Source: DATFCK01 sp963728975 (lineage in GTDB: Bacteria > Verrucomicrobiota > Verrucomicrobiia > Chthoniobacterales > UBA10450). Taken from it: 64,000 nt of DNA. Location of the stretch: positions 868,001 to 932,000 of the forward strand of contig CAVSMF010000001.1 in NCBI GenBank assembly GCA_963728975.1, read 5' to 3'. Under the pieces are notes generated by a model, which did no database searches, was not told the origin of the DNA, and worked only from the letters and a program-made list of their open reading frames with translations. Below, piece after piece: positions 1-8,685 of the stretch (positions are counted from its first letter, which is position 1; each line of letters starts with the position of its first letter). The position numbers were made by a program, and so were the translations under genes.

Positions 1-229
1 TTTGAGGCAGCGTCTCATCCAGGAGCTTGATCGATCCGGGCCGGCCAACGGTCAGAGGGAGAATTGTTCCCGGAAAAACAACGAATCCTCGCATCGGCAG
101 GATCGACAAGACATCCGGTATCTGCGGGATCGCCTTTTCCTCCCCGTCAAGAGAACCGGCTCGGGAAGGAGCCGCGCCGGCGTCGCCGGCCGGACCGGGT
201 TGCAACAGGCTGATCGATTTCCCATTCAT
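1..229 (-). CDS. lon: Lon protease, N-terminal fragment (cut by window edge)
   Basis: ATP-dependent serine protease that degrades misfolded and regulatory proteins in the cytoplasm. Only the first 76 codons are inside the window. After a low-complexity lead of about 40 residues (Gly/Ala/Pro rich) they read IPDVLSILPMRGFVVFPG and then ILPLTVGRPGSIKLLDE, the typical start of the Lon substrate-binding domain. The ATG at 227-229 overlaps the TGA of hsp20 as ATGA, so translation is probably coupled and the two form a chaperone-protease operon. The ATPase and protease domains lie outside the window. Identification rests on the N-terminal motif only. Confidence 0.85.
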   Translation of the reverse strand, partial: MNGKSISLLQPGPAGDAGAAPSRAGSLDGEEKAIPQIPDVLSILPMRGFVVFPGTILPLTVGRPGSIKLLDETLPQ

Positions 230-672
230 GCTTTCAACGGCAGATAAATCCAGAGCAATCCGTTTTTCTGTTCTGCCCGCACCTTTTGAACGTCGACCTC
301 TTCTCGCAATTCGATCGTTCGCTCAAATCGCCCGTAATCGATTTCCATGACCAGAACGTGCCAGGCTCCGGGCTTTTTCTGGTCAGCCGGCTCGGGCACG
401 TCCCGGACGCCGCGAATGCTGATTCGATTGGGCTCGACCGCCAGCTCGATGTCGGCTCGGTCAACCCCGGCAAGTTCCAGGCAAATTCGGATGCAATCGT
501 CGCACCGGTAGGCGTTGATGGGCGGCTGCCAGACGAGAACAGGGCGAGAGAAACGAAAACGGTCGAGCTGGTAATTAAAATCGCCGGGGGTGTTGTATAC
601 CCAACGTAACGTGATGGTGCGGCTGGAATCCATGGAAAATGGAACTATCGCTGCCCCAGGCAGCTGTTTCAA
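226..672 (-). CDS. Small heat-shock protein, Hsp20/alpha-crystallin family
   Basis: Holdase chaperone that binds unfolding proteins in the cytoplasm. The 148-residue protein has an alpha-crystallin domain from about residue 55: WQPPINAYRCDDCIRICLEL, AGVDRADIELAVEPNRISI, then a beta-strand ending in the region GRFERTIELREEVDV and the C-terminal GLLWIYLPL. The TTG start at 670-672 is chosen because GAGGAGG lies five bases upstream; an ATG start at residue 14 is possible. It overlaps the start of lon by four bases. A heat-shock operon with Lon is the natural reading. The Cys pair in the first strand is unusual for the family. Confidence 0.9.
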   Translation of the reverse strand: MKQLPGAAIVPFSMDSSRTITLRWVYNTPGDFNYQLDRFRFSRPVLVWQPPINAYRCDDCIRICLELAGVDRADIELAVEPNRISIRGVRDVPEPADQKKPGAWHVLVMEIDYGRFERTIELREEVDVQKVRAEQKNGLLWIYLPLKA

Positions 673-753
673 CCTCGCCTCCTCGTTATCCGTTCAAAAA
701 GAAAACAGCCGGACTCGTTTGTCCCGTGAACCCATCGCTGCCACCGTCTGGAC

Positions 754-1725
754 ATGGGTCCGGCCGCGCGATTCTCCTATTTCTTTATCATTGCTGTAAT
801 CGTGCTCGCCGCCCTGACCCACCTGGGAACGCCGCTGGTGACCGTGCTTTTCTCTTACTTTGCCTTGCGCAAGCTTAAGTTCGGCAGACAACGGTGGCTA
901 TCGATCACGCTCTTTTTCATTCTGGTCGCGCTGGTCATTTACGGAATTGGTTTCCTTGTCGCCGAGGCGGTCGTCGCCTTGCCCAAAATCGCTGCTGAAT
1001 TCATTCCGGCGATGATTTCTTACGCTCAAAGTCATGGATTCGAGCTCCCCTTTTCCGATCTGGAGACGCTAAAAACCTCGATCCTGGAAATTCTGAAGGA
1101 CGAATTCCTCCTGGTCGGGAACTTCGCCCGCAGCGCCACCAGGCAGCTGGTGTTCGTGTTAATCGCAATCGTGGTGGCAATGAGCCTGTTCATCCGGTCC
1201 AGCTTCGAGCCGGTCGCCTCCGAAACGGCTGCTCCGAATCTCTTTACTGCGACGACCGACGAGATCAAAGCCCGGTTCCGATTGTTCTATCAAAGCTTTG
1301 AAACGGTGATGGGCGCGCAAATTTTGATCTCGACCATTAACACGGTTTTGACGGCGGTTTTCGTGCTCGTTGTCTCACTCAAATATGTCCCGCTGGTGGT
1401 CGGCCTCACTTTTCTTTGCGGCCTCCTGCCCATCGTTGGAAACCTGATCAGCAATTCGGTGATCGTCGGGATCGCCTTCACTCAATCGGCCAAGGCAGCC
1501 ATCGCCGCGTTGGTTTTCCTTATCCTGCTGCACAAACTGGAATACTTCCTCAACAGCAAGATCATCGGTGGCCGGATCAAAAACCCGATGTGGCTGACCC
1601 TCCTCGCTTTGGTGATTGGAGAGCGGTTCATGGGAATACCGGGAATGATTCTGGCCCCGGTGGTTCTGCACTATATCAAAGTTGAGACGTCGCGGCTGCC
1701 CGCGCCCGCCGCGATCTCCAAATAA
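754..1725 (+). CDS. AI-2E family (PerM-like) membrane permease
   Basis: Polytopic inner-membrane protein of the AI-2E/PerM family, whose members export autoinducer-2 or act as small-molecule or ion transporters. The 323 residues have hydrophobic pairs at about 6-35 and 50-75, a segment near 127-148, and a C-terminal cluster from about 190. The C-terminal half carries the family signatures LCGLLPIVGNLISN and IGGRIKNPMW followed by GERFMGIPGMILAPVV. It is divergent from hsp20, with 81 bases between starts for both promoters. The substrate cannot be told from sequence. A second family member lies at 58039-59151. Confidence 0.85.
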   Translation: MGPAARFSYFFIIAVIVLAALTHLGTPLVTVLFSYFALRKLKFGRQRWLSITLFFILVALVIYGIGFLVAEAVVALPKIAAEFIPAMISYAQSHGFELPFSDLETLKTSILEILKDEFLLVGNFARSATRQLVFVLIAIVVAMSLFIRSSFEPVASETAAPNLFTATTDEIKARFRLFYQSFETVMGAQILISTINTVLTAVFVLVVSLKYVPLVVGLTFLCGLLPIVGNLISNSVIVGIAFTQSAKAAIAALVFLILLHKLEYFLNSKIIGGRIKNPMWLTLLALVIGERFMGIPGMILAPVVLHYIKVETSRLPAPAAISK

Positions 1726-1774
1726 GGGCGATTCTCCGCCGCCCTCCCAAATCCCGGCAGCGGAAATTCCGCGC

Positions 1775-2851
1775 TTATTTCACTTTCGCCTCGGTTTCGC
1801 TCAACAGCCTGATCAATTCATCCTTCCATAACTTGGCAACGGTGTGGCTGCCGTGCCCGCGGGTCTGATCACTGAACGGGATTACCACCGCCCGGCCGCG
1901 CCGGACCCGCTTGATCTCCCGTTCCAAAATATGCAGCTCGGGCGGGTTGATCAGATCGTCGGCTGAATTGACCGCGACAAGGCCAGCGCGAATTTTTTCC
2001 AATGCCGGTCCGGGATCGTAATCCCGCGACGCTTCCACCGCGTAAAGGACATCATTGGCGTCGTCCATCTTAACGATTCGAGCAACGAATTGATTGAGAA
2101 TTTCATCCGTCTGGGCCAGGGTCGGCCCTTCCTTTTGTCTCAAAACCGGATTGCTGCTCATGAACCAGAGCATCTCCGCGGCGGTTCCAAGACTGGGCGG
2201 CTCTGTTTTGTACTCGCCGTTGCTCCAATCCGGATCGTTGCGGATCGCGTCGATAACGATCCGGCGCCAGGCCCGGTTGCGTCCGGAAATCTGGGTCGGT
2301 AAACTGGCCAACGGCATCAATGCATCCATGAAGTCGGGATGCATTTCTCCCCAGAGCCAGGTGTGCATTCCGCCCATCGAGGTCCCCATAATCAGCCGGG
2401 CGTGGTTTACCCCCAGCCCATCGGTCAGCAACCGATATTGCGCATTGACCATGTCGACATAGCCGTAACCCGGGAATTTGGCGTGCATTCCATCGCTCGG
2501 TTTGCTCGATTTGCCGTGACCGATGCCGTCCGGGAGCACGATGAAAAACTTTGTCGCGTCCAGCGGTTGCCCCTTGCCGAAGAGCTCGCCGGCAAAGACA
2601 GGCTGGATGAATTGCGCGCCGCTGCCGGTCGTCCCGTGCATGATCAGGACCGCGTTCCGCGTTTTGCCTTGCCCATCCTTTTGCAATGTTCCGAGAGTGC
2701 GATAATGAATCCGCAGCTCCGGCAGATTTTCGCCCGACGTAAACTTGAAATCGCGAATCGTATAATCGCCTTCCACCGGGGCGGGATAATTGGCCGCTCG
2801 AACCGAATACGCGGCGACCAACAGAACAAGTGGCGCCAGACGCGGGGACAT
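1775..2851 (-). CDS. Secreted alpha/beta hydrolase, MetX (homoserine O-acetyltransferase)-like
   Basis: The 358-residue protein belongs to the MetX-like alpha/beta hydrolases. A signal peptide covers residues 1-20 (cleavage near VRAA). The oxyanion region is LIMHGTTGSG, and the nucleophile elbow GTSMGGMHTW puts the catalytic Ser near residue 158. The acid is probably in NSADDLINPPE and the base in the HGSHTVAKLW segment near the C-terminus. True MetX enzymes are cytoplasmic, so a leader peptide argues for a secreted hydrolase or acyltransferase of unknown substrate rather than methionine synthesis. No met gene is adjacent. Confidence 0.8.
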   Translation of the reverse strand: MSPRLAPLVLLVAAYSVRAANYPAPVEGDYTIRDFKFTSGENLPELRIHYRTLGTLQKDGQGKTRNAVLIMHGTTGSGAQFIQPVFAGELFGKGQPLDATKFFIVLPDGIGHGKSSKPSDGMHAKFPGYGYVDMVNAQYRLLTDGLGVNHARLIMGTSMGGMHTWLWGEMHPDFMDALMPLASLPTQISGRNRAWRRIVIDAIRNDPDWSNGEYKTEPPSLGTAAEMLWFMSSNPVLRQKEGPTLAQTDEILNQFVARIVKMDDANDVLYAVEASRDYDPGPALEKIRAGLVAVNSADDLINPPELHILEREIKRVRRGRAVVIPFSDQTRGHGSHTVAKLWKDELIRLLSETEAKVK

Positions 2852-2909
2852 GCCCCAACTCCTTAGACTTTGGCCGTTAGTTTGTCGAGGCCGAGTTCGC
2901 GGCGCCCGA

Positions 2910-3440
2910 CTAAATCAGCGGCGCCGGGACGCGAAGATAAGGGCCGAGTAAGCGGCGCAACTCGTTAGCAAGATAACGGCGTCGCTCCGGGATTCGCACG
3001 ACCGGTAAAGAAGCGCTGGTCAGGACTGAGTTCACCAATTCATCGCCGGAATGGCGGTTGCTGTTGGGGTCGACAGAATGTTCCAGCTCAATTGCCACAA
3101 TCGGCGAGAGGGTGGGATCGCAAACTACGAAATCGACCAGCTTCCGGTTCATCGGACTGAAATGATGCCAGAACGACTGTTGCTGCGGCGGGACGGCGAC
3201 CAGATCGGCCAGCCGCACTTTGACAAAAATCATGTGGTCCGGCACGAGGCCGCGCAAAACGCTGTAAAAGGAACGCTCCGCGGATGAAAAGAGAAAACTG
3301 CGGCGGCGATAGGGAACAAGTTGGGATTGGACCGGCTCGCAGACGAACGGGCGAGACGGGCGAGCGGTGCCGACCAGTATTATAAAGATGAGTGTTCCGA
3401 CAAACCCGGCAAGGAGGAGAAGTATAAGTAGGGGCTCCAT
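2910..3440 (-). CDS. DUF2726-domain protein with one N-terminal membrane segment
   Basis: The 176-residue protein has a membrane anchor at about 4-26, then a DUF2726 domain: LFSSAERSFYSVLRGL, FVKVRLADLV, KLVDFVVCDPTLSPIVAIEL and a C-terminal LPVVRIP segment. The domain has an endonuclease-like layout (conserved Glu near the first helix, FVVCD, then the IEL strand). Its biochemical function is not established. The start codon is preceded by a very AT-rich stretch instead of a ribosome-binding site. Confidence 0.8.
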   Translation of the reverse strand: MEPLLILLLLAGFVGTLIFIILVGTARPSRPFVCEPVQSQLVPYRRRSFLFSSAERSFYSVLRGLVPDHMIFVKVRLADLVAVPPQQQSFWHHFSPMNRKLVDFVVCDPTLSPIVAIELEHSVDPNSNRHSGDELVNSVLTSASLPVVRIPERRRYLANELRRLLGPYLRVPAPLI

Positions 3441-3458
3441 TTTATATAATTATTATAG
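3441..3458 (-). promoter_or_regulatory. Possible promoter for the DUF2726 gene
   Basis: On the minus strand TATAAT occurs at 3457-3452, only 11 bases before the ATG, inside an AT-rich run that stands out from the GC-rich surroundings. Transcription would begin almost at the start codon, suggesting a very short or absent leader. No convincing -35 box is visible. Confidence 0.35.
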
Positions 3459-3732
3459 TTTACCATAGCATCCGCCATGCCCGGTCCCCGGCCCGGTCAG
3501 GGCATGCCCAACCGTAACTACGGATTCCCGATCCCCTTTGGGATAGGCCGGCGAAGCTTTGCCTGGCATTCCTTCCCTAAGCGGCTGTTCCCCCAAAGCC
3601 CAATGGCGGTTCTGGCCGCGAATTACCTGCTCACGCCCCAACCAACCGCAGCCCCCGGCCATTATGGCTTCATTGACAACACCGCCCCGGACGAGGGTGT
3701 CTCGTCATAGTCGCTGGCGAGCGCCCGCCATT

Positions 3733-4314
3733 TCATTCCCGAGCAATCCGCTCTTCCACGATCTGGCAGAGAACGTGAAGTAAGAACTTGTGTGCCTCCT
3801 GAATCCGGGCGGTGGAATCCCCCGCTATTAGGATATCAATATCGGCGATACCGCGAGAGGATCCGCCATCTCTTCCGAGCAGAGCAATTGCCGTTACTCC
3901 GCGAGATTTGGCTTCTTCGAAGGCGCGCCGGACATTCTTCGACTTTCCACTGGTGGTGATGCCAATGAGGAGATCGCCTGGCATAGCAAAAGCGCGAACC
4001 TGGCGAGCAAAAATTTCTTCATAGCCGTAATCGTTTCCGATGGCAGTGATGAGGCTGCCGCCCTGGGCCAGGTTCATGGCCGGATAAGGGCGTCGGTCAT
4101 TTTCAAAACGGCAGGCCAACTCCGTGCAAAAATCGGCTGCATCGGCCGCGCTGCCGCCGTTCCCGCAAACCAAAAGTTTGCTTCCATTGGTTAGACAGTT
4201 CGCTATCAATTCGGCGGCTTGTTCGATCTGCGACTCGAGCGCCTCCAGTGACCGGAGGGTCGCGACCGCGTTGGCGATTGCACCCTTGAGCGCATCGGAT
4301 GTTTTATTTTTCAT
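3733..4314 (-). CDS. gmhA: Sedoheptulose-7-phosphate isomerase
   Basis: Cytoplasmic SIS-domain isomerase making D-glycero-D-manno-heptose 7-phosphate for the lipopolysaccharide inner core. The 193 residues match the usual length. They show LLVCGNGGSAADAADF (phosphosugar loop), TELACRF with the active-site Glu, ITTSGKSKNVRRA, and the EAHKFLLHVLCQIVE helix with the catalytic His. The ATG at 4314 directly follows the TAG of the upstream lipoprotein gene, so the two are co-translated. No other heptose gene is nearby. Presence of this gene supports a Gram-negative envelope. Confidence 0.92.
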   Translation of the reverse strand: MKNKTSDALKGAIANAVATLRSLEALESQIEQAAELIANCLTNGSKLLVCGNGGSAADAADFCTELACRFENDRRPYPAMNLAQGGSLITAIGNDYGYEEIFARQVRAFAMPGDLLIGITTSGKSKNVRRAFEEAKSRGVTAIALLGRDGGSSRGIADIDILIAGDSTARIQEAHKFLLHVLCQIVEERIARE

Positions 4315-4956
4315 CTAGTGCGTCTCGGTATCGGCTCGCTGTTCGATTTGTTCGACGCTCGGTTCGGCGCTACGGATCCAATCGCGGGCGGCGTCGATCT
4401 GATTGGTATTTACGGGAACGGCCCGTGGATATTGTTCGGTGTAAGCCGCAAGATCCGATGGTTCTACCGGTTTGGCCCGTCTAATTGGAAACTTCCAATG
4501 ATGCCCGAACCGGTAAAGCGCGTAGTACATTGTCCCGGCCTCGACTGCGCTGACTCCGCTGCAGCGCATCGCATTGTAGAACATCCGGTCGCAATCCTGC
4601 CACGGACGATTGTGCTTTGTGTAGGCTACGTCATGAAGCACGGATGCGTTGCGATACCTGCCTTCAAACGGCCCGCCCATGATCGTCCAGAGGGATCGCG
4701 GAATGGAGGCGCCATCAACTTTGGAACCGGCGGGCGCGAGCCAGACCTGGCCATTGGGATCGGTATAACGCAGCTCGCTCAACAGCGTCATGGTCCGCCC
4801 ATCGTTCTCCCAACGCGCTTCCACAAAACCACTGTAATAGCCCCACTTGTGGATTTGTTCCGCCTGCCTGATCCATGCCGCCTGGCGGTTCGAACTGCAC
4901 CCCGCCGACAACAGACCCAGTATTCCGAAAAAAAGATGGATCGGTTTCTTTGCCAT
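4315..4956 (-). CDS. DUF1353 lipoprotein
   Basis: With the ATG at 4956 the product is 213 residues with a lipoprotein signal: MAKKPIHLFF, hydrophobic core, then lipobox LLSAGC. The DUF1353 region includes VWLAPAGSKVDGASIPRSLW, YRNASVLHDVAY and CDRMFYNAMRCSGVS, with the conserved VDGASIPR and HDVAY signatures. The function of DUF1353 is unknown. An upstream in-frame start at 5046 would add 30 residues before the signal and is less likely. The stop codon abuts the gmhA start. Confidence 0.75.
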   Translation of the reverse strand: MAKKPIHLFFGILGLLSAGCSSNRQAAWIRQAEQIHKWGYYSGFVEARWENDGRTMTLLSELRYTDPNGQVWLAPAGSKVDGASIPRSLWTIMGGPFEGRYRNASVLHDVAYTKHNRPWQDCDRMFYNAMRCSGVSAVEAGTMYYALYRFGHHWKFPIRRAKPVEPSDLAAYTEQYPRAVPVNTNQIDAARDWIRSAEPSVEQIEQRADTETH

Positions 4957-5075
4957 TTTGGAGACGATAATGGGCGACATTTCGCGGCGGACGTCAAATT
5001 CATCGCGGGAGATGGAATTGGGCGATTCAACCCCTTGCGCCCGCAAAAACTTGGTTCACTCCGTGCCATTGCCAG

Positions 5076-6203
5076 CTATCGACCGCTACCGAACTTCTTT
5101 CGCAAATTGTTCAGGTCTTCCGCGAACCGCGAGGCATCGAAATTGTAGCCGCTTTGGACATCTTCTCGAAGCGCTTTCAATTCCAGGCTCACTGGCAGCG
5201 GCGGACCCTGATTTGCAGCCAGAGCCCGGGTCAGCGATTCCAGCGCGAGCACGAGACGGGTAGCCGTCTCTGCATCGGTGGGAGACTGTGAACTAATTTC
5301 GACGGTTAACTGCCGAACCCGTTCCAATGTCCAGGGTGTCCTGGCGGCGCGCCGGGCCATTTCGTCAGCCCGTTGTTGGACGGCCCCAAACGCATTCCGC
5401 TGCACCAGTCGCGGCTCAATAGTCGATGCCCCTGATAAAGAACCGGTCTCGTCGAGTAATGCGGCCAGGCCGCTCCACCGGCTGAGCAACTCGTTATTTT
5501 TCCGGCCTGTTCGCTTTGCCTGGAGCGCCCAACTCATCTCCCGCAGCGCCACTGCCTGTCCGGTCAGCCAGCTGCGAGGGCCGATCCATTGGTCCGTTTC
5601 CTTCCAATGTCTCGGTTCGTTAATCGATTGGCTGTCGAGTTCGAAAATTAGCCCGGGGTGCCCCGCTCGCAAAATGTCGTGGTCAAGGTTCTGATGACAA
5701 GCCACGCAGGCGTTGGCACGCAGATAAAGGTTGCGGAGATCGCGCATCCCGGCGCTTACCCGCATGGCGTAGGTCCAATCCGGTCGAGTATGCCCCCGCA
5801 GCCACGGCCCGGCCGCCCCATGGCAGCTTTCACAGGAAACCCCTTCGTCAGCATGAGCGGAAGGAGCAAGGCGCGTTTTTGGCACGGCTTGAAATGGCGA
5901 ATGGCAGACCGTGCAACGCGGGCTGGATTGGGCCGAAGCGACCCCCACCGCTTCCGCGATCCGCGCGGAGCGGGCATCGAGCAGGATGGAGTAGGCACGA
6001 GAATGAAAATCCTGCCCTGCCCAGGTGATGTACTGGCTGCGCTTCTCTCCCGCTCCCCCATGGCAACTGGACGAGCTGCAACCAGCCGCCCCGATAAAGT
6101 CGGATCCTTCCTTTCCCCGCCGCTTGACCTCCGATCCAGCGGCCGTTCCAAGCAAAAACACGCCAATCAATACCACCAGGGAAAACGATAAACTCCGCGC
6201 CAC
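5076..6203 (-). CDS. Periplasmic multihaem cytochrome, c554-like
   Basis: The 375-residue protein starts at a GTG with a signal peptide (LSFSLVVLIGVFLLG). Haem-binding motifs are CSSSSCH near residue 42 (a four-residue spacing), CTVCH near 97, CESCH near 124 and CVACH near 166, so up to four c-type haems. Additional His residues (WAGQDFHSRAYS, DHDILRAGHPG) may be distal ligands, as in cytochrome c554. The C-terminal half (about 230-375) has no haem motif and looks helical. Electron transfer in the periplasm is likely; partner and substrate are not visible. A link to the larger cytochrome locus at 15.9-23.8 kb is possible but not shown. Confidence 0.8.
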   Translation of the reverse strand: MARSLSFSLVVLIGVFLLGTAAGSEVKRRGKEGSDFIGAAGCSSSSCHGGAGEKRSQYITWAGQDFHSRAYSILLDARSARIAEAVGVASAQSSPRCTVCHSPFQAVPKTRLAPSAHADEGVSCESCHGAAGPWLRGHTRPDWTYAMRVSAGMRDLRNLYLRANACVACHQNLDHDILRAGHPGLIFELDSQSINEPRHWKETDQWIGPRSWLTGQAVALREMSWALQAKRTGRKNNELLSRWSGLAALLDETGSLSGASTIEPRLVQRNAFGAVQQRADEMARRAARTPWTLERVRQLTVEISSQSPTDAETATRLVLALESLTRALAANQGPPLPVSLELKALREDVQSGYNFDASRFAEDLNNLRKKFGSGR

Positions 6204-6315
6204 GCTCGGGAGAGTATCATCCCCCCGGCGCTACCGGTAAGCGATTTCTCGCAAGCCCCTCTTCTGCCCGCGCTTCCCCGAGGATTGGGACTACGGTCCT
6301 AATCCCTGGCCGTCG

Positions 6316-6693
6316 TTAGTGGGTCCACGTTTTCCAGCGCTTCCGGATCGGTTTGGTATAAGACCCCAGATCGATGTTCTTCAACCGATCCACGCCGTGC
6401 CTGACCGACTCGGCTGAACCTTCATACCGCCCTTTGACCGATTTCATCAATGGCCAAAGGAAGGGCAGAGAAAGGAAGCTCCAACTGATTTTGCTCAGCC
6501 CGGCTTTTATCTCGGGTTCTTTCGGCTCGGAACTGAGGGCGTGACGCAGTGCCCATCCGATCGTCAAACCCAGACCCAAGGCCCCGATGATTACCGGAAT
6601 TGGGTTTTCCCGTAGAAAAAACTCGGCCCGCTCGCGCGCGTGACCGGTATGCTCCCCGACTTGCTCCCAGTCGTTATCGCTCGGTTTGATCAT
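6316..6693 (-). CDS. Small membrane protein, unknown function
   Basis: The 125-residue protein begins MIKPSDNDWEQ. A charged N-terminal helix (HTGHARERAEFFLRENP) is followed by a Gly-rich membrane segment (IPVIIGALGLGLTIGWALRH). That layout is reminiscent of the ElaB/YqjD/DUF883 group of membrane-anchored stress proteins, although similarity is weak. A second weakly hydrophobic stretch (WSFLSLPFLWPLMKS) follows. The start lies right after TATATTAT on the minus strand, so the leader may be very short. No recognised catalytic motif. Confidence 0.6.
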   Translation of the reverse strand: MIKPSDNDWEQVGEHTGHARERAEFFLRENPIPVIIGALGLGLTIGWALRHALSSEPKEPEIKAGLSKISWSFLSLPFLWPLMKSVKGRYEGSAESVRHGVDRLKNIDLGSYTKPIRKRWKTWTH

Positions 6694-6802
6694 ATAATAT
6701 AGAATACGCAATTGACGTAGCGCCTGCGTTTCTCACATTTAGCTGATGCGGCCCATAAAACCCCCGGGGTGGGCGCAAAAAAACGTAGCGAAGGGAGCAA
6801 AT

Positions 6803-7153
6803 ATGCCAGAGCAAAACGACGACTTGAAGAAAAACAGGCCACCATCGGTGGATCCAGGAAAAGAAGAGGCATACTGGCGGGAACAGCATCCCAACCAGCC
6901 GTATGCGGATCAGGCGCGTTCTTACGAAGATTATGCGCCGGCTTATCGCGTGGGGATGGAAGCGGCAACCAAGTACCCGGGCAAAAGTTTCGAGGAGATA
7001 GAAGACGACATAGCATTGGATTATCAACGGACCAGAGTGGGAGCAGCTCTTCCCTGGGATCATGCCCGGCATGCGGTCCACGCGGCTTGGGCCAAGCTGA
7101 GCCACGATATTGGTCCGCGCGATCCAGATCGAGGAATTCGCAGCGGATTTTGA
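6803..7153 (+). CDS. Conserved-looking hypothetical hydrophilic protein
   Basis: The start at 6803 (MPEQNDDLKKN) has AGGGAGC four bases upstream and is preferred over an in-frame ATG at 6746. The 116-residue product is hydrophilic and aromatic rich: EAYWREQHPNQPYADQAR, YEDYAPAYRVGMEA, then EIEDDIALDYQR and ALPWDHARHAVHAAWAK. It has no signal peptide or membrane segment. I do not recognise a named domain. The good ribosome-binding site and acidic, ordered composition argue that it is real. Confidence 0.65.
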   Translation: MPEQNDDLKKNRPPSVDPGKEEAYWREQHPNQPYADQARSYEDYAPAYRVGMEAATKYPGKSFEEIEDDIALDYQRTRVGAALPWDHARHAVHAAWAKLSHDIGPRDPDRGIRSGF

Positions 7154-7388
7154 GCAAGCCACAACCGGTGGGAAGTTGCTCGCAACCCGGGAAACCCACC
7201 GGCTGGAGCCATTTAACTAATGGCGTAGCGGCATTTGAACGAAGCAGGCGCGACAAGTATTCGCCCGCACCGGACGCAATACGCAGCGCGTGCCTCCGGC
7301 TTGCGCGTTGATGAACTCGCAAGCGAGGACGCTCGCGTTACCTTAACGCTCCCGCGCTTGGATCGACCACGGTGTTACTTAAATCGCT

Positions 7389-7901
7389 CTAGGAGAGAAA
7401 GCGGCGATAGCTTTCCAGGATTTCCCGGCTGGCGACCACGAAGAAGGCTTTTTCGATCTGGTCCGTTTGGCTCAGAAAGTCACGGGTGGTTTCCACCGCA
7501 ATCCGAGCCGCTTCTTCGATCGGATATCCATAGGCGCCACAGCTGATTGCGGGAAAGGCGATGGTCTTAATCGCATTTTCGGCCGCAACCTGAAGGGAAT
7601 TGCGATAGCAACGGGCCAGGATGCCTGCTTCCCCGCGGTCGCCCCCGGCCCAAACCGGTCCAACCGTGTGAATGACGAATCTGGCCGGCAGTTTGCATCC
7701 AGGCGTCAATTTCGCTTCGCCCGGATCGCAGCCGCCCAATTTCCTGCATTCCGCCAACAGTTCCGACCCGGCCGCGCGATGAATCGCGCCATCTACTCCG
7801 CCGCCGCCGAGCAAGGTCGTGTTGGCGGCATTTACAATGGCATCGACTTTCAGCGTCGTGATATCGCCGGCCACAACTTCAAGTCTCGAGGCGGCACTCA
7901 T
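7389..7901 (-). CDS. Macro-domain protein, O-acetyl-ADP-ribose deacetylase type
   Basis: The 170-residue protein is a single macro domain of the YmdB type that hydrolyses O-acetyl-ADP-ribose or ADP-ribose esters. Visible signatures are GDITTLKVDAIVNAANTTLL, GGGGVDGAIHRAAG with the catalytic Asp, and SCGAYGYPIEEAARIAV. Length and motif order match E. coli YmdB. Upstream pdxH is in the same direction, 29 bases away, so they may be co-transcribed. Confidence 0.9.
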   Translation of the reverse strand: MSAASRLEVVAGDITTLKVDAIVNAANTTLLGGGGVDGAIHRAAGSELLAECRKLGGCDPGEAKLTPGCKLPARFVIHTVGPVWAGGDRGEAGILARCYRNSLQVAAENAIKTIAFPAISCGAYGYPIEEAARIAVETTRDFLSQTDQIEKAFFVVASREILESYRRFLS

Positions 7902-7930
7902 CGTTCTTAAACCCGCGCCGGTGGAGAGGT

Positions 7931-8611
7931 CTACGGCGCCAGGCGATCGATCTGCCAGGAACCGTCCGGCTGTAATCTGTAGCGAAACCGATCATGCAAT
8001 CGATTTGGCCTGCCTTGCCAGAATTCGAACAATTCCGGTTTCACCCGATACCCACCCCAATGCGGTGGCAGCGGAATGGGCTTATCGGCAAAGCGCTCGG
8101 TCATTTCCGCCATACGGGCATCGAGGACGCGGCGGGCATCTACGGTTTCGCTCTGACGTGAAGCCCAAGCTCCCAGCTGGCTGCCCACCGGCCGCGAATG
8201 AAAATAACGTTCCGATTCTGTGCGCGAGGTCCTCTCCACCGGTCCGCTGATCCGGACCTGCCGGTCCAATTCAATCCAGTAAAAAACCAGGGCCGCAAAC
8301 GGATTGGTTTCGAGCTGGCTGCCTTTTTCGCTTTCGTAATTGGTAAAGAACACAAAACCATCCTGGTCGAACCCCTTCAACAGGACGATTCGCGCCGATG
8401 GGCGGCCTTCCCCCGTGGCTGTGGCCAGCGTCATGGCGTTGACATCCCGGATTTGGGCCTCGATCGCCGCGGTGAACCAATTTGCAAATTGCTTCACCGG
8501 ATCGGGATCGAGATCCCGCCGGTGCAAACCCCCTGCCGCATGATCGTAACGGGAAGAAGCAGGATCGACGGGTTTATTCACAACTCGGTCAATTCTATTG
8601 CGGCCCGGCAA
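7931..8611 (-). CDS. pdxH: Pyridoxamine 5'-phosphate oxidase (copy 1)
   Basis: FMN enzyme that oxidises pyridoxamine/pyridoxine phosphate to pyridoxal phosphate. The 226-residue protein carries NAMTLATATGEGRPSARIVL, KGFDQDGFVFFTNYESEKG, the substrate/FMN segment RVKPELFEFWQGRPNRLHDR and the terminal WQIDRLAP. All main PdxH signatures are intact. A paralogue at 27327-27980 has a less canonical C-terminal signature (see there), so this copy is the better candidate for the housekeeping enzyme. Confidence 0.92.
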   Translation of the reverse strand: MPGRNRIDRVVNKPVDPASSRYDHAAGGLHRRDLDPDPVKQFANWFTAAIEAQIRDVNAMTLATATGEGRPSARIVLLKGFDQDGFVFFTNYESEKGSQLETNPFAALVFYWIELDRQVRISGPVERTSRTESERYFHSRPVGSQLGAWASRQSETVDARRVLDARMAEMTERFADKPIPLPPHWGGYRVKPELFEFWQGRPNRLHDRFRYRLQPDGSWQIDRLAP

Positions 8612-8685
8612 AAAGTGGAAGGGCCGTTGTAAGTTCCGGCCCGACGACGAGCCGACAACAGAGGCCGAGAGCGAGACTGAATAGA

